A stretch of DNA of 64,000 bases from Streptomyces sp. NBC_00249 (GTDB taxonomy: Bacteria; Actinomycetota; Actinomycetes; Streptomycetales; Streptomycetaceae): the NCBI RefSeq assembly GCF_026342355.1, contig NZ_JAPEMV010000009.1:124001-188000 (forward strand), in the 5' to 3' direction. A program made the translations under genes and the position numbers. Of the stretch, positions 25,630-33,322 are shown piece by piece (the first letter of the stretch is position 1; every line of letters starts with the position of its first letter). Under the pieces are notes generated by a model. It was not told where the DNA came from, ran no database searches, and worked only from the letters and a program-made list of their open reading frames with translations.

Positions 25630-26202
25630 ATGTCCGACTTCAAGATCCTGGCCATCTCCGGCAGCCTGCGCGCCGACTCCCACAACACCGCCCTCCTGCG
25701 CGCCGCCCGCAAGCACCAGCCCGGCGGCCTCGACATCGAGATCTACGAGGGCCTGCGCGAGCTCCCGCCCTACGACCAGGACCTCGACAACCCCCAGGAC
25801 CGCCCCGCGGCCGTCGCCGACCTGCGCCGGCGGATCAACGAGGCGGACGGCCTCCTCATCGCCACCCCGGAGTTCAACTACTCCATCCCCGGCACCCTGA
25901 AGAACGCCGTCGACTGGGCCAGCACCGACTGGACGCAGCAGGAGGGCCTGCCCCTGCTGCGCAAGCCCGTCGCGATCCTGGGCGCGGCCCCGACCAACTT
26001 CGGCACCGTCCGGGCACAGCTGGCACTGCGCCAGGTGTTCGTGTGGACCGACAGCGACGTGGTCGTGAAGCCCGAGGTGCACCTGTTCCGCTCCTACGAG
26101 CGCTTCGACGAGAACGGCAACCTGACCGACGAGACCTCGATCGGCCTGGTCCGCGACCTCCTCGGCGCCCTGAAGACGAAGATCGAGGGCGCGGCCCGAT
26201 GA
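25630..26202 (+). CDS. NAD(P)H-dependent FMN reductase / quinone reductase
   Basis: 190 residues with a flavodoxin-like fold. The FMN phosphate loop is ISGSLRADSHNTALLR, and the isoalloxazine loop is TPEFNYSIPGTLKNAVDW. These are the marks of the NADPH_dep_FMN_red family (ArsH, ChrR and azoreductase-like), which reduce quinones, nitro compounds or free flavin. It is in a two-gene operon with an ABM-type monooxygenase (ATGA overlap), a pairing seen in quinone redox cycling. Two palindromic operators upstream indicate induction by a toxic ligand. Confidence 0.92.
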   Translation: MSDFKILAISGSLRADSHNTALLRAARKHQPGGLDIEIYEGLRELPPYDQDLDNPQDRPAAVADLRRRINEADGLLIATPEFNYSIPGTLKNAVDWASTDWTQQEGLPLLRKPVAILGAAPTNFGTVRAQLALRQVFVWTDSDVVVKPEVHLFRSYERFDENGNLTDETSIGLVRDLLGALKTKIEGAAR

Positions 26203-26489
26203 CCGTGACCGCCGTCGCCCGCCTCCAGGCCCGCCCGGGCCTGGAGCCGGCGGTCCGCGAACAGGCCCTCGCCCTGGTCGCCGCCACCCGCGCCGAACCG
26301 GGCAACCTCTCCTACCGCCCGTACGAGGACCCGCTCGCCCCGGGCGCCTGGGTGATCCTGGAGGAGTGGCAGGACGAGGCCGCCTGGCAGGCCCACCTGG
26401 CCTCCCCGCACCTCGCCGAAGCCCTCGCCCGCACGGCGTCCCTCCTCGCGGACACCCCCGACGTCCAGGTGTTCACCGCCCCTTCCTGA
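26199..26489 (+). CDS. Antibiotic biosynthesis monooxygenase (ABM) domain protein
   Basis: 96 residues, a single dimeric ferredoxin-like ABM domain: VTAVARLQARPGLEPAV, EPGNLSYRPYEDPLAPGAWVILEEWQDEAAWQAHL (hallmark LEEWQDEAAWQAHL) and HLAEALARTASLL. Such proteins (YgiN, LsrG, ActVA-Orf6 relatives) oxidise quinols or isomerise small substrates without cofactors. Translational coupling to the FMN reductase suggests a quinone/quinol pair. Confidence 0.9.
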   Translation: MTVTAVARLQARPGLEPAVREQALALVAATRAEPGNLSYRPYEDPLAPGAWVILEEWQDEAAWQAHLASPHLAEALARTASLLADTPDVQVFTAPS

Positions 26490-26784
26490 CGCCCCCCCGC
26501 ACGGCTCGGCCCCGGGGGGGCCTCACCGGCTTCGCGCCGCCGCGCCGGACTCCGCCCGTCGTCCCCCGCGCTCCCCCAGGGCCTGCCCGACGTGTCGGGA
26601 TACGCCACCCCACACCCGGAAGGCCCCCTTCCATTCCCTGCGCCACCAGCAAAAACACCCCCCACGCCCACCCACCCACCCGGAATCCGTGGTTGCATCC
26701 GACCACCGAACCCGGCGGCAAGCCGCACACCCCCACCCGCGTCCCTTCGGTGAGTACGAACCCACCACAAGGAACAGGGCACCA

Positions 26785-27228
26785 GTGCGCACCACCGCCA
26801 CCGAGATCACCGTCGACGCCACCCCCGCGCAAGTCTGGGCGACCCTGACCGACCTGCCCCGCTACTGCACCTGGAACCCCGTCGTCCGGCAGGCGGCCGG
26901 CGAGGTGGCGGTCGGGGCGCGGCTGGAACTGACGATGTACGCGGAGTCGGGGAAGCCGACCGTCTTCCGCCCGACCGTCCTGACGGCCGTCCCCGGCGCC
27001 GAGCTGCGCTGGGCCGGCCGTTTCCTCGTACGCGGACTCCTCGACACCGAGCACTGGTTCCGCCTCTCCGAAGGCCCGGGCCGCACCACGCGCCTGGAGC
27101 ACGGCGAACGTTTCCGCGGGCTGCTCGCCCCGCTCCTCGGCAGTCGCCTCACCGGCACCGCCCGCAACTTCACCCCCATGAACGAGGCCCTGCGCACCCG
27201 CGTCGAATCCGCCCGCAGCGCCCTCTGA
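26785..27228 (+). CDS. SRPBCC-family protein
   Basis: 147 residues from GTG 26785 (GGAACAGGG upstream). The START/Bet v1-like fold shows ITVDATPAQVWATLTDLPRYCTWNPVV at the start (hallmark PAQVWATLTD) and a long C-terminal helix. A central LRWAGRFLVRGLLDTEHWF strand pair is typical. These proteins bind hydrophobic ligands. The 295-bp space before it (26490-26784) is C-rich and holds no gene I can support. Confidence 0.85.
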   Translation: MRTTATEITVDATPAQVWATLTDLPRYCTWNPVVRQAAGEVAVGARLELTMYAESGKPTVFRPTVLTAVPGAELRWAGRFLVRGLLDTEHWFRLSEGPGRTTRLEHGERFRGLLAPLLGSRLTGTARNFTPMNEALRTRVESARSAL

Positions 27229-27319
27229 CCCCCCGGACCCCCGCCGCCCCGTCCGGCACGCGGGGGCCCGGGGCCCGACGTAGTCGGCGCTGATCGTGGC
27301 CGGCCCCGGAAACGGCGGC

Positions 27320-27349
27320 GGCCCCGGCCCCCGGGGAGGGGGCGGGGCC
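27320..27349. terminator. Hairpin between convergent SRPBCC and cyclophilin genes
   Basis: GGCCCCGGCCCCC and GGGGGCGGGGCC pair with a one-base bulge and a five-base loop, located between the two convergent stops. Confidence 0.55.
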
Positions 27350-27374
27350 GACCGGCCGGCTGGCGGGGTGGGGA

Positions 27375-27872
27375 TCAGGCGGCGGCGACGACGCCCGAGG
27401 AGGCGATCTCGATCTTGGCCTTGGTGCCGCCCGACTGGGTGCCCAGGGACTCGATCTTGTCGACGATCTCCTTGCCCTCGACGACCTCGCCGAAGACGAC
27501 GTGCTTGCCGTCGAGCCACGAGGTGACGACGGTGGTGATGAAGAACTGCGAGCCGTTGGTGTTGCGGCCGGCGTTCGCCATCGACAGCAGGTACGGGCGG
27601 TCGTGCTTCAGGTCGAAGTTCTCGTCCGCGAACTTCTCGCCGTAGATGCTCTTGCCGCCGGTGCCGTTGTGGTTGGTGAAGTCACCGCCCTGCAGCATGA
27701 ACTGGGGGATGACGCGGTGGAAGCCGGAGCCCGCGTAACCGAAGCCGTGCTCGCCGGTGGCGAGCTCGCGGAAGTTCTTCGCGGTCTGCGGGACGACCTT
27801 GTCGAAGAGCTCGAAGACGATACGGCCGGCGGGGGCGCCGTCGATGGTGATGTCGAAGTAGACGTTGCTCAT
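27375..27872 (-). CDS. Cyclophilin-type peptidyl-prolyl cis-trans isomerase
   Basis: 165 residues. The cyclophilin motifs FHRVIPQFMLQGGDFT (catalytic Arg and Phe/Gln), MANAGRNTNGSQFFIT and WLDGKHVVFGEVV are complete. It has no signal peptide, so it is the cytosolic single-domain form of streptomycetes. ATG 27872 begins the family-standard MSNVYFDI; the frame stays open upstream without family similarity. A housekeeping folding factor, in no operon. Confidence 0.95.
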   Translation of the reverse strand: MSNVYFDITIDGAPAGRIVFELFDKVVPQTAKNFRELATGEHGFGYAGSGFHRVIPQFMLQGGDFTNHNGTGGKSIYGEKFADENFDLKHDRPYLLSMANAGRNTNGSQFFITTVVTSWLDGKHVVFGEVVEGKEIVDKIESLGTQSGGTKAKIEIASSGVVAAA

Positions 27873-28002
27873 GGGGTCCATCCTGTCACTCCTGGTGCCG
27901 TGCGCTACCTGGCGGGGCCCGAGTCGCCTTACGCGCACCGCGTAGCACCCCGCCTCTGCCCTGGCCGGGCCCGCCACCGGGAGCCGCCCCCGGACCCCCG
28001 CG

Positions 28003-28108
28003 CCTCAAACGCCGGCGGGGCTGAAAGACCCTGGGGCTCCGCCCCAGACCCCGCGCCTCAAACGCCGGCGAGGCTGATAAATCCAGCCCCGCCGGCGTTT
28101 GAGGCGGG
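28003..28108. repeat. Dispersed intergenic repeat cluster with hairpins
   Basis: The core CCTCAAACGCCGGCG occurs here directly at about 28008 and 28055, and inverted at 28083-28108. A 48-bp segment, 28029-28076, is identical to 45261-45308. It contains the hairpin CTGGGGC-TCC-GCCCCAG. The same motif family is common between genes of streptomycetes. It fills the space between cyclophilin and afsK (27873-28298), where I see no gene. Confidence 0.85.
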
Positions 28109-28298
28109 AACGGTGGAAGGGCGGGTAGGGGAACGCCCCGCGTAGCGGCAACGGTCCGCAGACGACAGACGGGCTCGGCCACCCGGACCGGCCCCGCCCG
28201 GCCACCGACGGCCGGAGGCCGGCGCAGCGGTGCGAAGCCGGGGAGGCCGCTCGCGGCCGAGCCGCGCGAGCGGCGCGTCGGGAAATGGGCGCGGCGCG

Positions 28299-30716
28299 TC
28301 AAGAAGCGTGCCGGGTGCCCGTGCCCTTCGCCGCGTCCAGGGCGTACACGCAGCGGTCCTTGCTGCACGCGTACACCACGCCCGCCTCCGCCACCGGGGC
28401 GCCGGTGATCTCGCCGCCCGTGGCGAGCTTCCAGCGGAGCTGGCCGCCCGCCGCGTCCAGGGTGTAGAGGCAGTGGTCGGCGGAGCCGAAGTGGACCCGG
28501 CCGTCGGCGACCGCCGGCGGGCCGGTGATCTCGCCGCCGGCCGCGAACCGCCACTTCGGGGTGCCCGTGACGGCGTCGAGGGTGTAGAGGGCGCTGCCGG
28601 CGCCCAGGTGGACGTTGCCGCCCGCCACCAGGACCGGGTCGGAGGCCGGGCGCGGCTCGGTGGCGATGCGCCAGCGGTCCTTGCCGGTGGCGGCGTCCAG
28701 GGCGTAGACGGTGCCCAGGTAGTCGGCGAGGTAGACGCCTCCGCCGGTGACGGCCGCGCCGGGCGCGAACGCCGGGGGCGCGAGGAACACGGCGGGGGCC
28801 TCGAAGTGCCAGCGGACCCGGCCGGAGGCCCGGTCCACGGACAGGACGCGGGTCCCGGCGGCGACGTAGACGTTGCCGTCGGGGGCGGGGGTGACGCGGA
28901 CGGGGACGTTGCCGCAGGACGCGGCGTCCCCGACGGGGTAGGACCAGGCTTCCCGGCCGGAGCGGGCGTCGAGGGCGCGCAGCCGGGCGTCCTGCCAGAC
29001 GTAGACGGTGCCCTCGTGGAGGACGGGGGCGGCCTCGGGGGTCTCGAAGTCGCTCTGGGCGCCGGTCAGCTCCCACAGCTTCTGCCCGTTGGAGGCTTCC
29101 CACCCCTGGACGCCGCCGCCGCGCGTGGCGGTGATGACGGTGCCCCGGTCGGCGCGCAGGGCGTACACCCAGGAGTCGGTGGCCAGCCGCCACCGCTCGG
29201 CGCCGTCCTTGGCGTCGAGCGCGTACAGGGAGGGGCCGTCGGAGGCGTGGATGCGGCCGTCGGCGACGGCCATGGACCAGGCGACGTCCCGCGTCTTGAA
29301 CTGGCGGCGGCCGCTGCCGACGTCCAGGGCGTGCACCTCGAAGGAGGTGACGTAGAGCAGGTCGCCGGCGACGGTCGGGGTGCCCCACACCTCGTTGGAC
29401 ATGCGGAAGCGCCACGGCCGCCAGCGGCCGCTGTCCGGGGACGGCCCGGGCGCCGGGACGCCGGTCGCCGCCGACGACGCGGCGGGGGCGGCGGACACCA
29501 CGGAGGAGGACGCGCCGGGCGGGCGGACCCAGCCCGTGGCGGCGTTCCCGGCGGCGTGCCCGGCCGGGGCGGACGCCGTCGCGCGCGGGCCGGGCCCGAT
29601 CGGTACGGGGGAGCCGCCGAGCCGGACGGGGGCGCCGGGCAGCGAGGACACCGGGGCCATCGGCGGCCGGTCGGGGCGCGGCGGGGCGGCCTGCCCGGTG
29701 CGCGGGTCGACCCACGGGTCGGCGGCGCCGCGCGGCTGGCGGTGCGTGGAGTAGCCCTGCGGGCCGGACGGCGGCCCGGACGGGGACGGGGAGGGCGCCG
29801 GGACCACGGGCACGGCGGGCGTACGGTTGCCCGCGCGCCGGGCCTCGATCATGGCGACGGCCCGCGTCGGGAGCCAGGCGGAGGCCGTGCCGCTCTCGTC
29901 GCCGCCCTCGAAGAGGTGCGGGGCGAGCTGCGCCTGGAGGTCGGCGGGGGTGGGGCGCTGGGTGGCGTCCATCTGCATGCAGGAGTCGATGAGCGGCCGC
30001 AGCTCGTCGGGCAGACCGTCCAGGTCGGGGCCCTCGCGCAGCAGCATGAACACCGTCTCGACCGGGTTCGCCCCGTGGTACGGGGGGTGTCCGGTCGCGG
30101 CGAAGACGAGGGTGGAGCCGAGGGAGAAGACGTCGCTGGCGCCCTTGACGCTGCGCGAGTCCTTCGCCTGTTCGGGCGACATGTAGGCGGGGGTGCCGAC
30201 GGCGACGTTCGTCATGGTCAGGCGGGTGTTGGAGACGCCGCTCGCGATGCCGAAGTCGATCACGCGCGGGCCGTCCTCGACGACGAGCACGTTGGACGGC
30301 TTCAAGTCGCGGTGGACCAGTCCGGCACCGTGGATGGACTGGAGCGCCTCGGCGATTCCGGCGGCGAGCCACCGTACGGCCTGCGCGGGCATGGGCCCGC
30401 ACTCGTTGACGATCTCCTCCAGGGAGGGCGCGGGCACGTACGCGGTGGCCAGCCAGGGCACGGCGGCCCGCGGATCGGCGTCGACGACGGCCGCGGTGTA
30501 GAAGCCGGACACGGCGCGCGCCGCCTCCACCTCACGGGTGAAGCGCACCCGGAAGAGCTGGTCCTCGGCGAGCTCGGTGCGCACCGTCTTGATCGCGACC
30601 CTGCGGCCGGACGCCGACCGTGCGAGATAGACCAGCCCCATGCCGCCGGCGCCGAGCCGTCCCAGCACCTCGAAGGGGCCGATCCGTCTCGGGTCGTGCT
30701 GCGTCAGCTGCTCCAC
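28299..30716 (-). CDS. afsK: AfsK-type Ser/Thr protein kinase with PQQ-like propeller
   Basis: 805 residues. The kinase domain (about 10-270) has the glycine loop GRLGAGGMGLVYLA, Lys in VAIKTV, HRDLKPSNV, DFGIA and SPEQ. A long Pro/Ser-rich linker leads to a C-terminal propeller of PQQ-type repeats (for example LYALDAKDGAERWRL, VYALDAATGKDRWRI, LYTLDAVTGTPKWRF). No transmembrane helix is seen. This matches S. coelicolor AfsK (about 800 residues), which phosphorylates AfsR, autophosphorylates, and is held down by KbpA. GTG 30716 is chosen for its spacing from GGAGG; GTG 30719 is adjacent. afsR lies 15 kb to the left. Confidence 0.93.
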   Translation of the reverse strand: MEQLTQHDPRRIGPFEVLGRLGAGGMGLVYLARSASGRRVAIKTVRTELAEDQLFRVRFTREVEAARAVSGFYTAAVVDADPRAAVPWLATAYVPAPSLEEIVNECGPMPAQAVRWLAAGIAEALQSIHGAGLVHRDLKPSNVLVVEDGPRVIDFGIASGVSNTRLTMTNVAVGTPAYMSPEQAKDSRSVKGASDVFSLGSTLVFAATGHPPYHGANPVETVFMLLREGPDLDGLPDELRPLIDSCMQMDATQRPTPADLQAQLAPHLFEGGDESGTASAWLPTRAVAMIEARRAGNRTPAVPVVPAPSPSPSGPPSGPQGYSTHRQPRGAADPWVDPRTGQAAPPRPDRPPMAPVSSLPGAPVRLGGSPVPIGPGPRATASAPAGHAAGNAATGWVRPPGASSSVVSAAPAASSAATGVPAPGPSPDSGRWRPWRFRMSNEVWGTPTVAGDLLYVTSFEVHALDVGSGRRQFKTRDVAWSMAVADGRIHASDGPSLYALDAKDGAERWRLATDSWVYALRADRGTVITATRGGGVQGWEASNGQKLWELTGAQSDFETPEAAPVLHEGTVYVWQDARLRALDARSGREAWSYPVGDAASCGNVPVRVTPAPDGNVYVAAGTRVLSVDRASGRVRWHFEAPAVFLAPPAFAPGAAVTGGGVYLADYLGTVYALDAATGKDRWRIATEPRPASDPVLVAGGNVHLGAGSALYTLDAVTGTPKWRFAAGGEITGPPAVADGRVHFGSADHCLYTLDAAGGQLRWKLATGGEITGAPVAEAGVVYACSKDRCVYALDAAKGTGTRHAS

Positions 30717-30897
30717 CACTCGCCTCCACACCTCCCCGTACGGGCCACCGTCCGGACCCGTTTCCACCAGCACACGACCAGCTGCGCGCCGGGACGCACA
30801 CGTCGCACCGGGCGGCGGTCGGCCGGCCCGTGCGGCGGTGTGCACACCCGATTCTGTCAGGCCCGCGCCTGGTCCGGCCCCGGCTCCCGCCGTGGTT

Positions 30898-31698
30898 TCA
30901 CGCGCCGGTCCTCACGCGCGGCTCCGAGAGCAGTCCGAAGACGGCCCCCTGGTTGTCGGCGACGACCGCGATCCGCCCGTACGGCGTGTCGAAGGGGTCG
31001 GCGGTGACGCGTCCGCCGAGCCGCTGGGCGGTGGCGACGCTCTGGTCGCAGTCGGGGACGGCGAAGTACGCCAGGAAGTGCGCCGGCATGATCTCCGGGA
31101 AGGCGTCGGTGATGAGGCTGCGGCCGAGGACGGCACTCTCGCTGCCGGGGGCGCTGCCGGGCGGGGACCAGACGCGGTACTCGATGCCGCTCTCGGCGTC
31201 GTCCTGGTCCTGCGGTACGTAGCCGAAGACCTTGGCGTAGAAGACGTCGACGGCGTCGCGGGCGCGGGTGTAGACCTCCGACCAGCAGTACGTGTACGGC
31301 TCCTGCTGGGCGTCGAAGCCGTGGTGGGTGCCGGGCTGCCAGAGGCCGAAGACGGCTCCGCCGGGGTCGGCGGCCATCGCGGCGGTGCCGTAGGGGCCGA
31401 CGGGCTGCGGGTCCATGACCATCTGGCCGCCGGCGGCGCGGATGCGGGCCGCGCAGGCGTAGGCGTCGGAGGTGTACAGGTACACGCCCCAGACGGTGGG
31501 CATGCGGCCGTCGGGCTTGGGGGCGAGGGCGGCGACGTTGCGGCCGCGGCTGTAGGCCTGGGTGTAGTGCCCGTACTCGGCTCCCGCGCTGTCGCCGAAG
31601 GTCCACCCGAAGAGCTCACCGTAGAAGCGCTTGCCCGCCTCGACGTCCGGGAGCGAGGCGTCGACCCAGCAGGGCGAGCCTTCCGCGAATGCGGCCAT
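30898..31698 (-). CDS. kbpA: KbpA-like VOC-superfamily protein
   Basis: 266 residues with two glyoxalase/VOC modules (SPCWVDASLPDVEAG ... FGLWQPG and YCWSEVYTRARDAVDVFYAKVFGY ... GAVFGLLSEP). KbpA, the protein that binds AfsK and blocks its autophosphorylation in S. coelicolor, is encoded directly upstream of afsK. As far as I recall it is a protein of about 250 residues of this type. Position and size fit, so the name is proposed mainly from synteny. Metal ligands for catalysis are not clear, which suits a binding role. The gene ends 181 bp before the afsK start. Confidence 0.7.
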   Translation of the reverse strand: MAAFAEGSPCWVDASLPDVEAGKRFYGELFGWTFGDSAGAEYGHYTQAYSRGRNVAALAPKPDGRMPTVWGVYLYTSDAYACAARIRAAGGQMVMDPQPVGPYGTAAMAADPGGAVFGLWQPGTHHGFDAQQEPYTYCWSEVYTRARDAVDVFYAKVFGYVPQDQDDAESGIEYRVWSPPGSAPGSESAVLGRSLITDAFPEIMPAHFLAYFAVPDCDQSVATAQRLGGRVTADPFDTPYGRIAVVADNQGAVFGLLSEPRVRTGA

Positions 31699-32064
31699 GA
31701 GCCGGGTCCTTCCGTCCGTCGGACCTTTCAGGCGGGTTTGCGCCTTTTGGCCATGATCTGCCCGAAACTTGTCCACAGCCTGTTGATAAGACTATTCGGG
31801 GGATACGCCACGATACGGGTGGGCCTGCCGGGGGCGGGCGGGAGGGGTGCGGGCTCGGTGCGGGCGGGTCGAGGGCGCGGTGCGGACTCGGTGCGGGCGG
31901 GGTGCGGCAGGGCCCGGCCCCGGGCCCCGGCCGCACGGCCGGAATGCGTCGCAAAGGCCACCGCGCGGACACTTCCGCCCAGGTCGACGGGGTCCCGGTA
32001 GCCGGGTAACCCCATTTGCAGGCGGCCGAATAGCGCGCCGATCCCCCCTCGGTAAGCTGACGGC
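31699..32064. other. Intergenic region between kbpA-like and TetR genes
   Basis: 366 bp with divergent promoters presumed. The left part around the kbpA-like start is relatively AT-rich (31735-31812). The right part holds irregular GGTGCGGGCTCGGTGCGGG-like repeats (31850-31910). No gene is supported. At 32057-32071 a degenerate half-match to the CTGACR-N3-CGTCAG operator overlaps the TetR start. Confidence 0.5.
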
Positions 32065-32712
32065 ATGACAGGACAAGTACGCACCGTCGACGGGCGTGTC
32101 GCCGGCCGGCGCGGCCAGGCGACGCGGCAGAAGCTGCTCGACTGCCTCAGCGAGATGCTCAGCTCCTCGCCGTACCGCGACGTCAAGGTGATCGACGTCG
32201 CCCGCAAGGCCGGCACCTCCCCCGCGACCTTCTACCAGTACTTCCCGGACGTCGAAGGCGCCGTCCTGGAGATCGCCGAGCAAATGGCCACCGAGGGTGC
32301 CCAGTTGACGGCGCTGGTCGAGGGCCGAAACTGGGTCGGCAAGGCCGGCTGGGCCGCCGCCGAGGAACTCGTGGAAGGATTCCTGGAGTTCTGGCGGCGC
32401 AACGACGCGATCCTGCGGGTCGTCGACCTCGGCGCGGCCGAGGGCGACAAGCGGTTCTACAAGATCCGCATGAAGATCCTGAACTCCGTCACCAACTCCC
32501 TCACGGAGTCGATGAAGGAGCTCCAGGCCAAGGGCAAGGTCGACAAGGACCTCAGCCCGGCGGCGATGGCGGGATCCCTGGTCGCGATGCTGGCCGCGGT
32601 CGCCTCGCACCAGAAGGGCTTCCAGACCTGGGGCGTCAAGCAGGCCGAGCTCAAGCCGAACCTGGCGCTGCTCGTGCACCTGGGCATCACCGGGAAGAAG
32701 CCGACCAAGTGA
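32065..32712 (+). CDS. TetR-family regulator, candidate master of the operator regulon
   Basis: 215 residues. The helix-turn-helix is GRRGQATRQKLLDCLSEML ... VKVIDVARKAGTSPATFYQYF, with hallmark TSPATFYQYFPDVEGAVLEIAE. The C-terminal ligand domain is alpha-helical (WAAAEELVEGFLEFWRRND ... SLVAMLAAVASHQKGF). In S. coelicolor a TetR gene (SCO4421 as I recall) also neighbours kbpA-afsK, so this is probably its ortholog. It sits in the middle of seven promoter regions carrying a TetR-sized palindrome and is the only TetR gene in the window, which makes it the best candidate for their repressor. The ligand is unknown; an acyl-CoA is plausible. Confidence 0.9.
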   Translation: MTGQVRTVDGRVAGRRGQATRQKLLDCLSEMLSSSPYRDVKVIDVARKAGTSPATFYQYFPDVEGAVLEIAEQMATEGAQLTALVEGRNWVGKAGWAAAEELVEGFLEFWRRNDAILRVVDLGAAEGDKRFYKIRMKILNSVTNSLTESMKELQAKGKVDKDLSPAAMAGSLVAMLAAVASHQKGFQTWGVKQAELKPNLALLVHLGITGKKPTK

Positions 32713-32713
32713 C

Positions 32714-32741
32714 GGCGGACCCTCCCGAGTGAGGGTCCGCC
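32714..32741 (+). terminator. Terminator hairpin of the TetR gene
   Basis: Perfect 11-bp arms GGCGGACCCTC / GAGGGTCCGCC around CCGAGT, starting two bases after the stop codon. Confidence 0.8.
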
Positions 32742-32779
32742 GGCCTTGCCCGTCCTACGCCAACACCCCTGCCTGTAGC

Positions 32780-32842
32780 TGTGATCAGTACCTGCGATCA
32801 GTACGTGTGACCAGCACCTGTGATCAGCGCCTGTGATCAGCG
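32780..32842. repeat. Five 13-bp tandem repeats overlapping a stop codon
   Basis: Units of type TGTGATCAGYRCC run from 32780 to 32842 with a few substitutions between copies. Read on the minus strand they begin with the TGA stop of the deazaflavin-dependent reductase gene (32839-32837), repeating the design seen at 832-883. GATCA is palindromic. Confidence 0.85.
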
Positions 32843-33322
32843 TCGCCGCTCCAGGCGGAACAGCCTGATCTCGCGCTCGATGCGCGCCTGGTACGTCGCG
32901 TACGGCGGCCAGAACCTCAGCACCGCCTGCCATGCCTGGGCGCGCTCGGCCCCCTCCAGCAGCCGGGCCCGTACGGGGATGTCCCGCCCCTGCCAGTTCA
33001 CGTCCGCCTCCGGATGCTTCAACAGGTTCCCGGTCCATGCCGGGTGGCCGGGGCGGCCGAAGTTGGAGCCGATCAGCAGCCAGCTCGCGCCACCTTCCTC
33101 GGGCATGCACGCGAGCGGGGTGGTGCGCGGCTCACCCGTCTTGGCGCCCCGCGCCGTGAGGATCACGCCCGGCAGCATCCGGGCGCTGAGCAGCACCTTG
33201 CCGCGGGTCAGCTTGTGCACCGCCTTGTCCATCGCCGGGATGACGTGCGGTGCGATCCTCGCGAACAGCATGGTCGAGGAGACCTTCTGCATCAGTTTGA
33301 CGCCGGTGGTCACGGGAGACAT
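32837..33322 (-). CDS. Deazaflavin (F420)-dependent nitroreductase-family protein
   Basis: 161 residues of the Ddn-like split beta-barrel family: VILTARGAKTGEPRTTPLACMPEEGGASWLLIGSNFGRPGHPAWTGNLLKHPEADV, of which GAKTGEPR and GRPGHPAWTGNLLKHP are the diagnostic parts that bind coenzyme F420. It should transfer hydride from F420H2 to an enone, quinone or nitro group. Its ATG overlaps the stop of the acyl-CoA dehydrogenase gene (TGATG), so both are expressed from the promoter with operator C1. Reduction of a cyclic enone in the same pathway is a reasonable guess. Confidence 0.9.
   Translation of the reverse strand: MSPVTTGVKLMQKVSSTMLFARIAPHVIPAMDKAVHKLTRGKVLLSARMLPGVILTARGAKTGEPRTTPLACMPEEGGASWLLIGSNFGRPGHPAWTGNLLKHPEADVNWQGRDIPVRARLLEGAERAQAWQAVLRFWPPYATYQARIEREIRLFRLERRR

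Noticed and set aside
32057..32071. Tenth copy of the CTGACR palindrome at the TetR start
   Set aside because: Only the left half matches; the right half (TGACAG) differs in four of six positions from the consensus. Kept as weak hint only.
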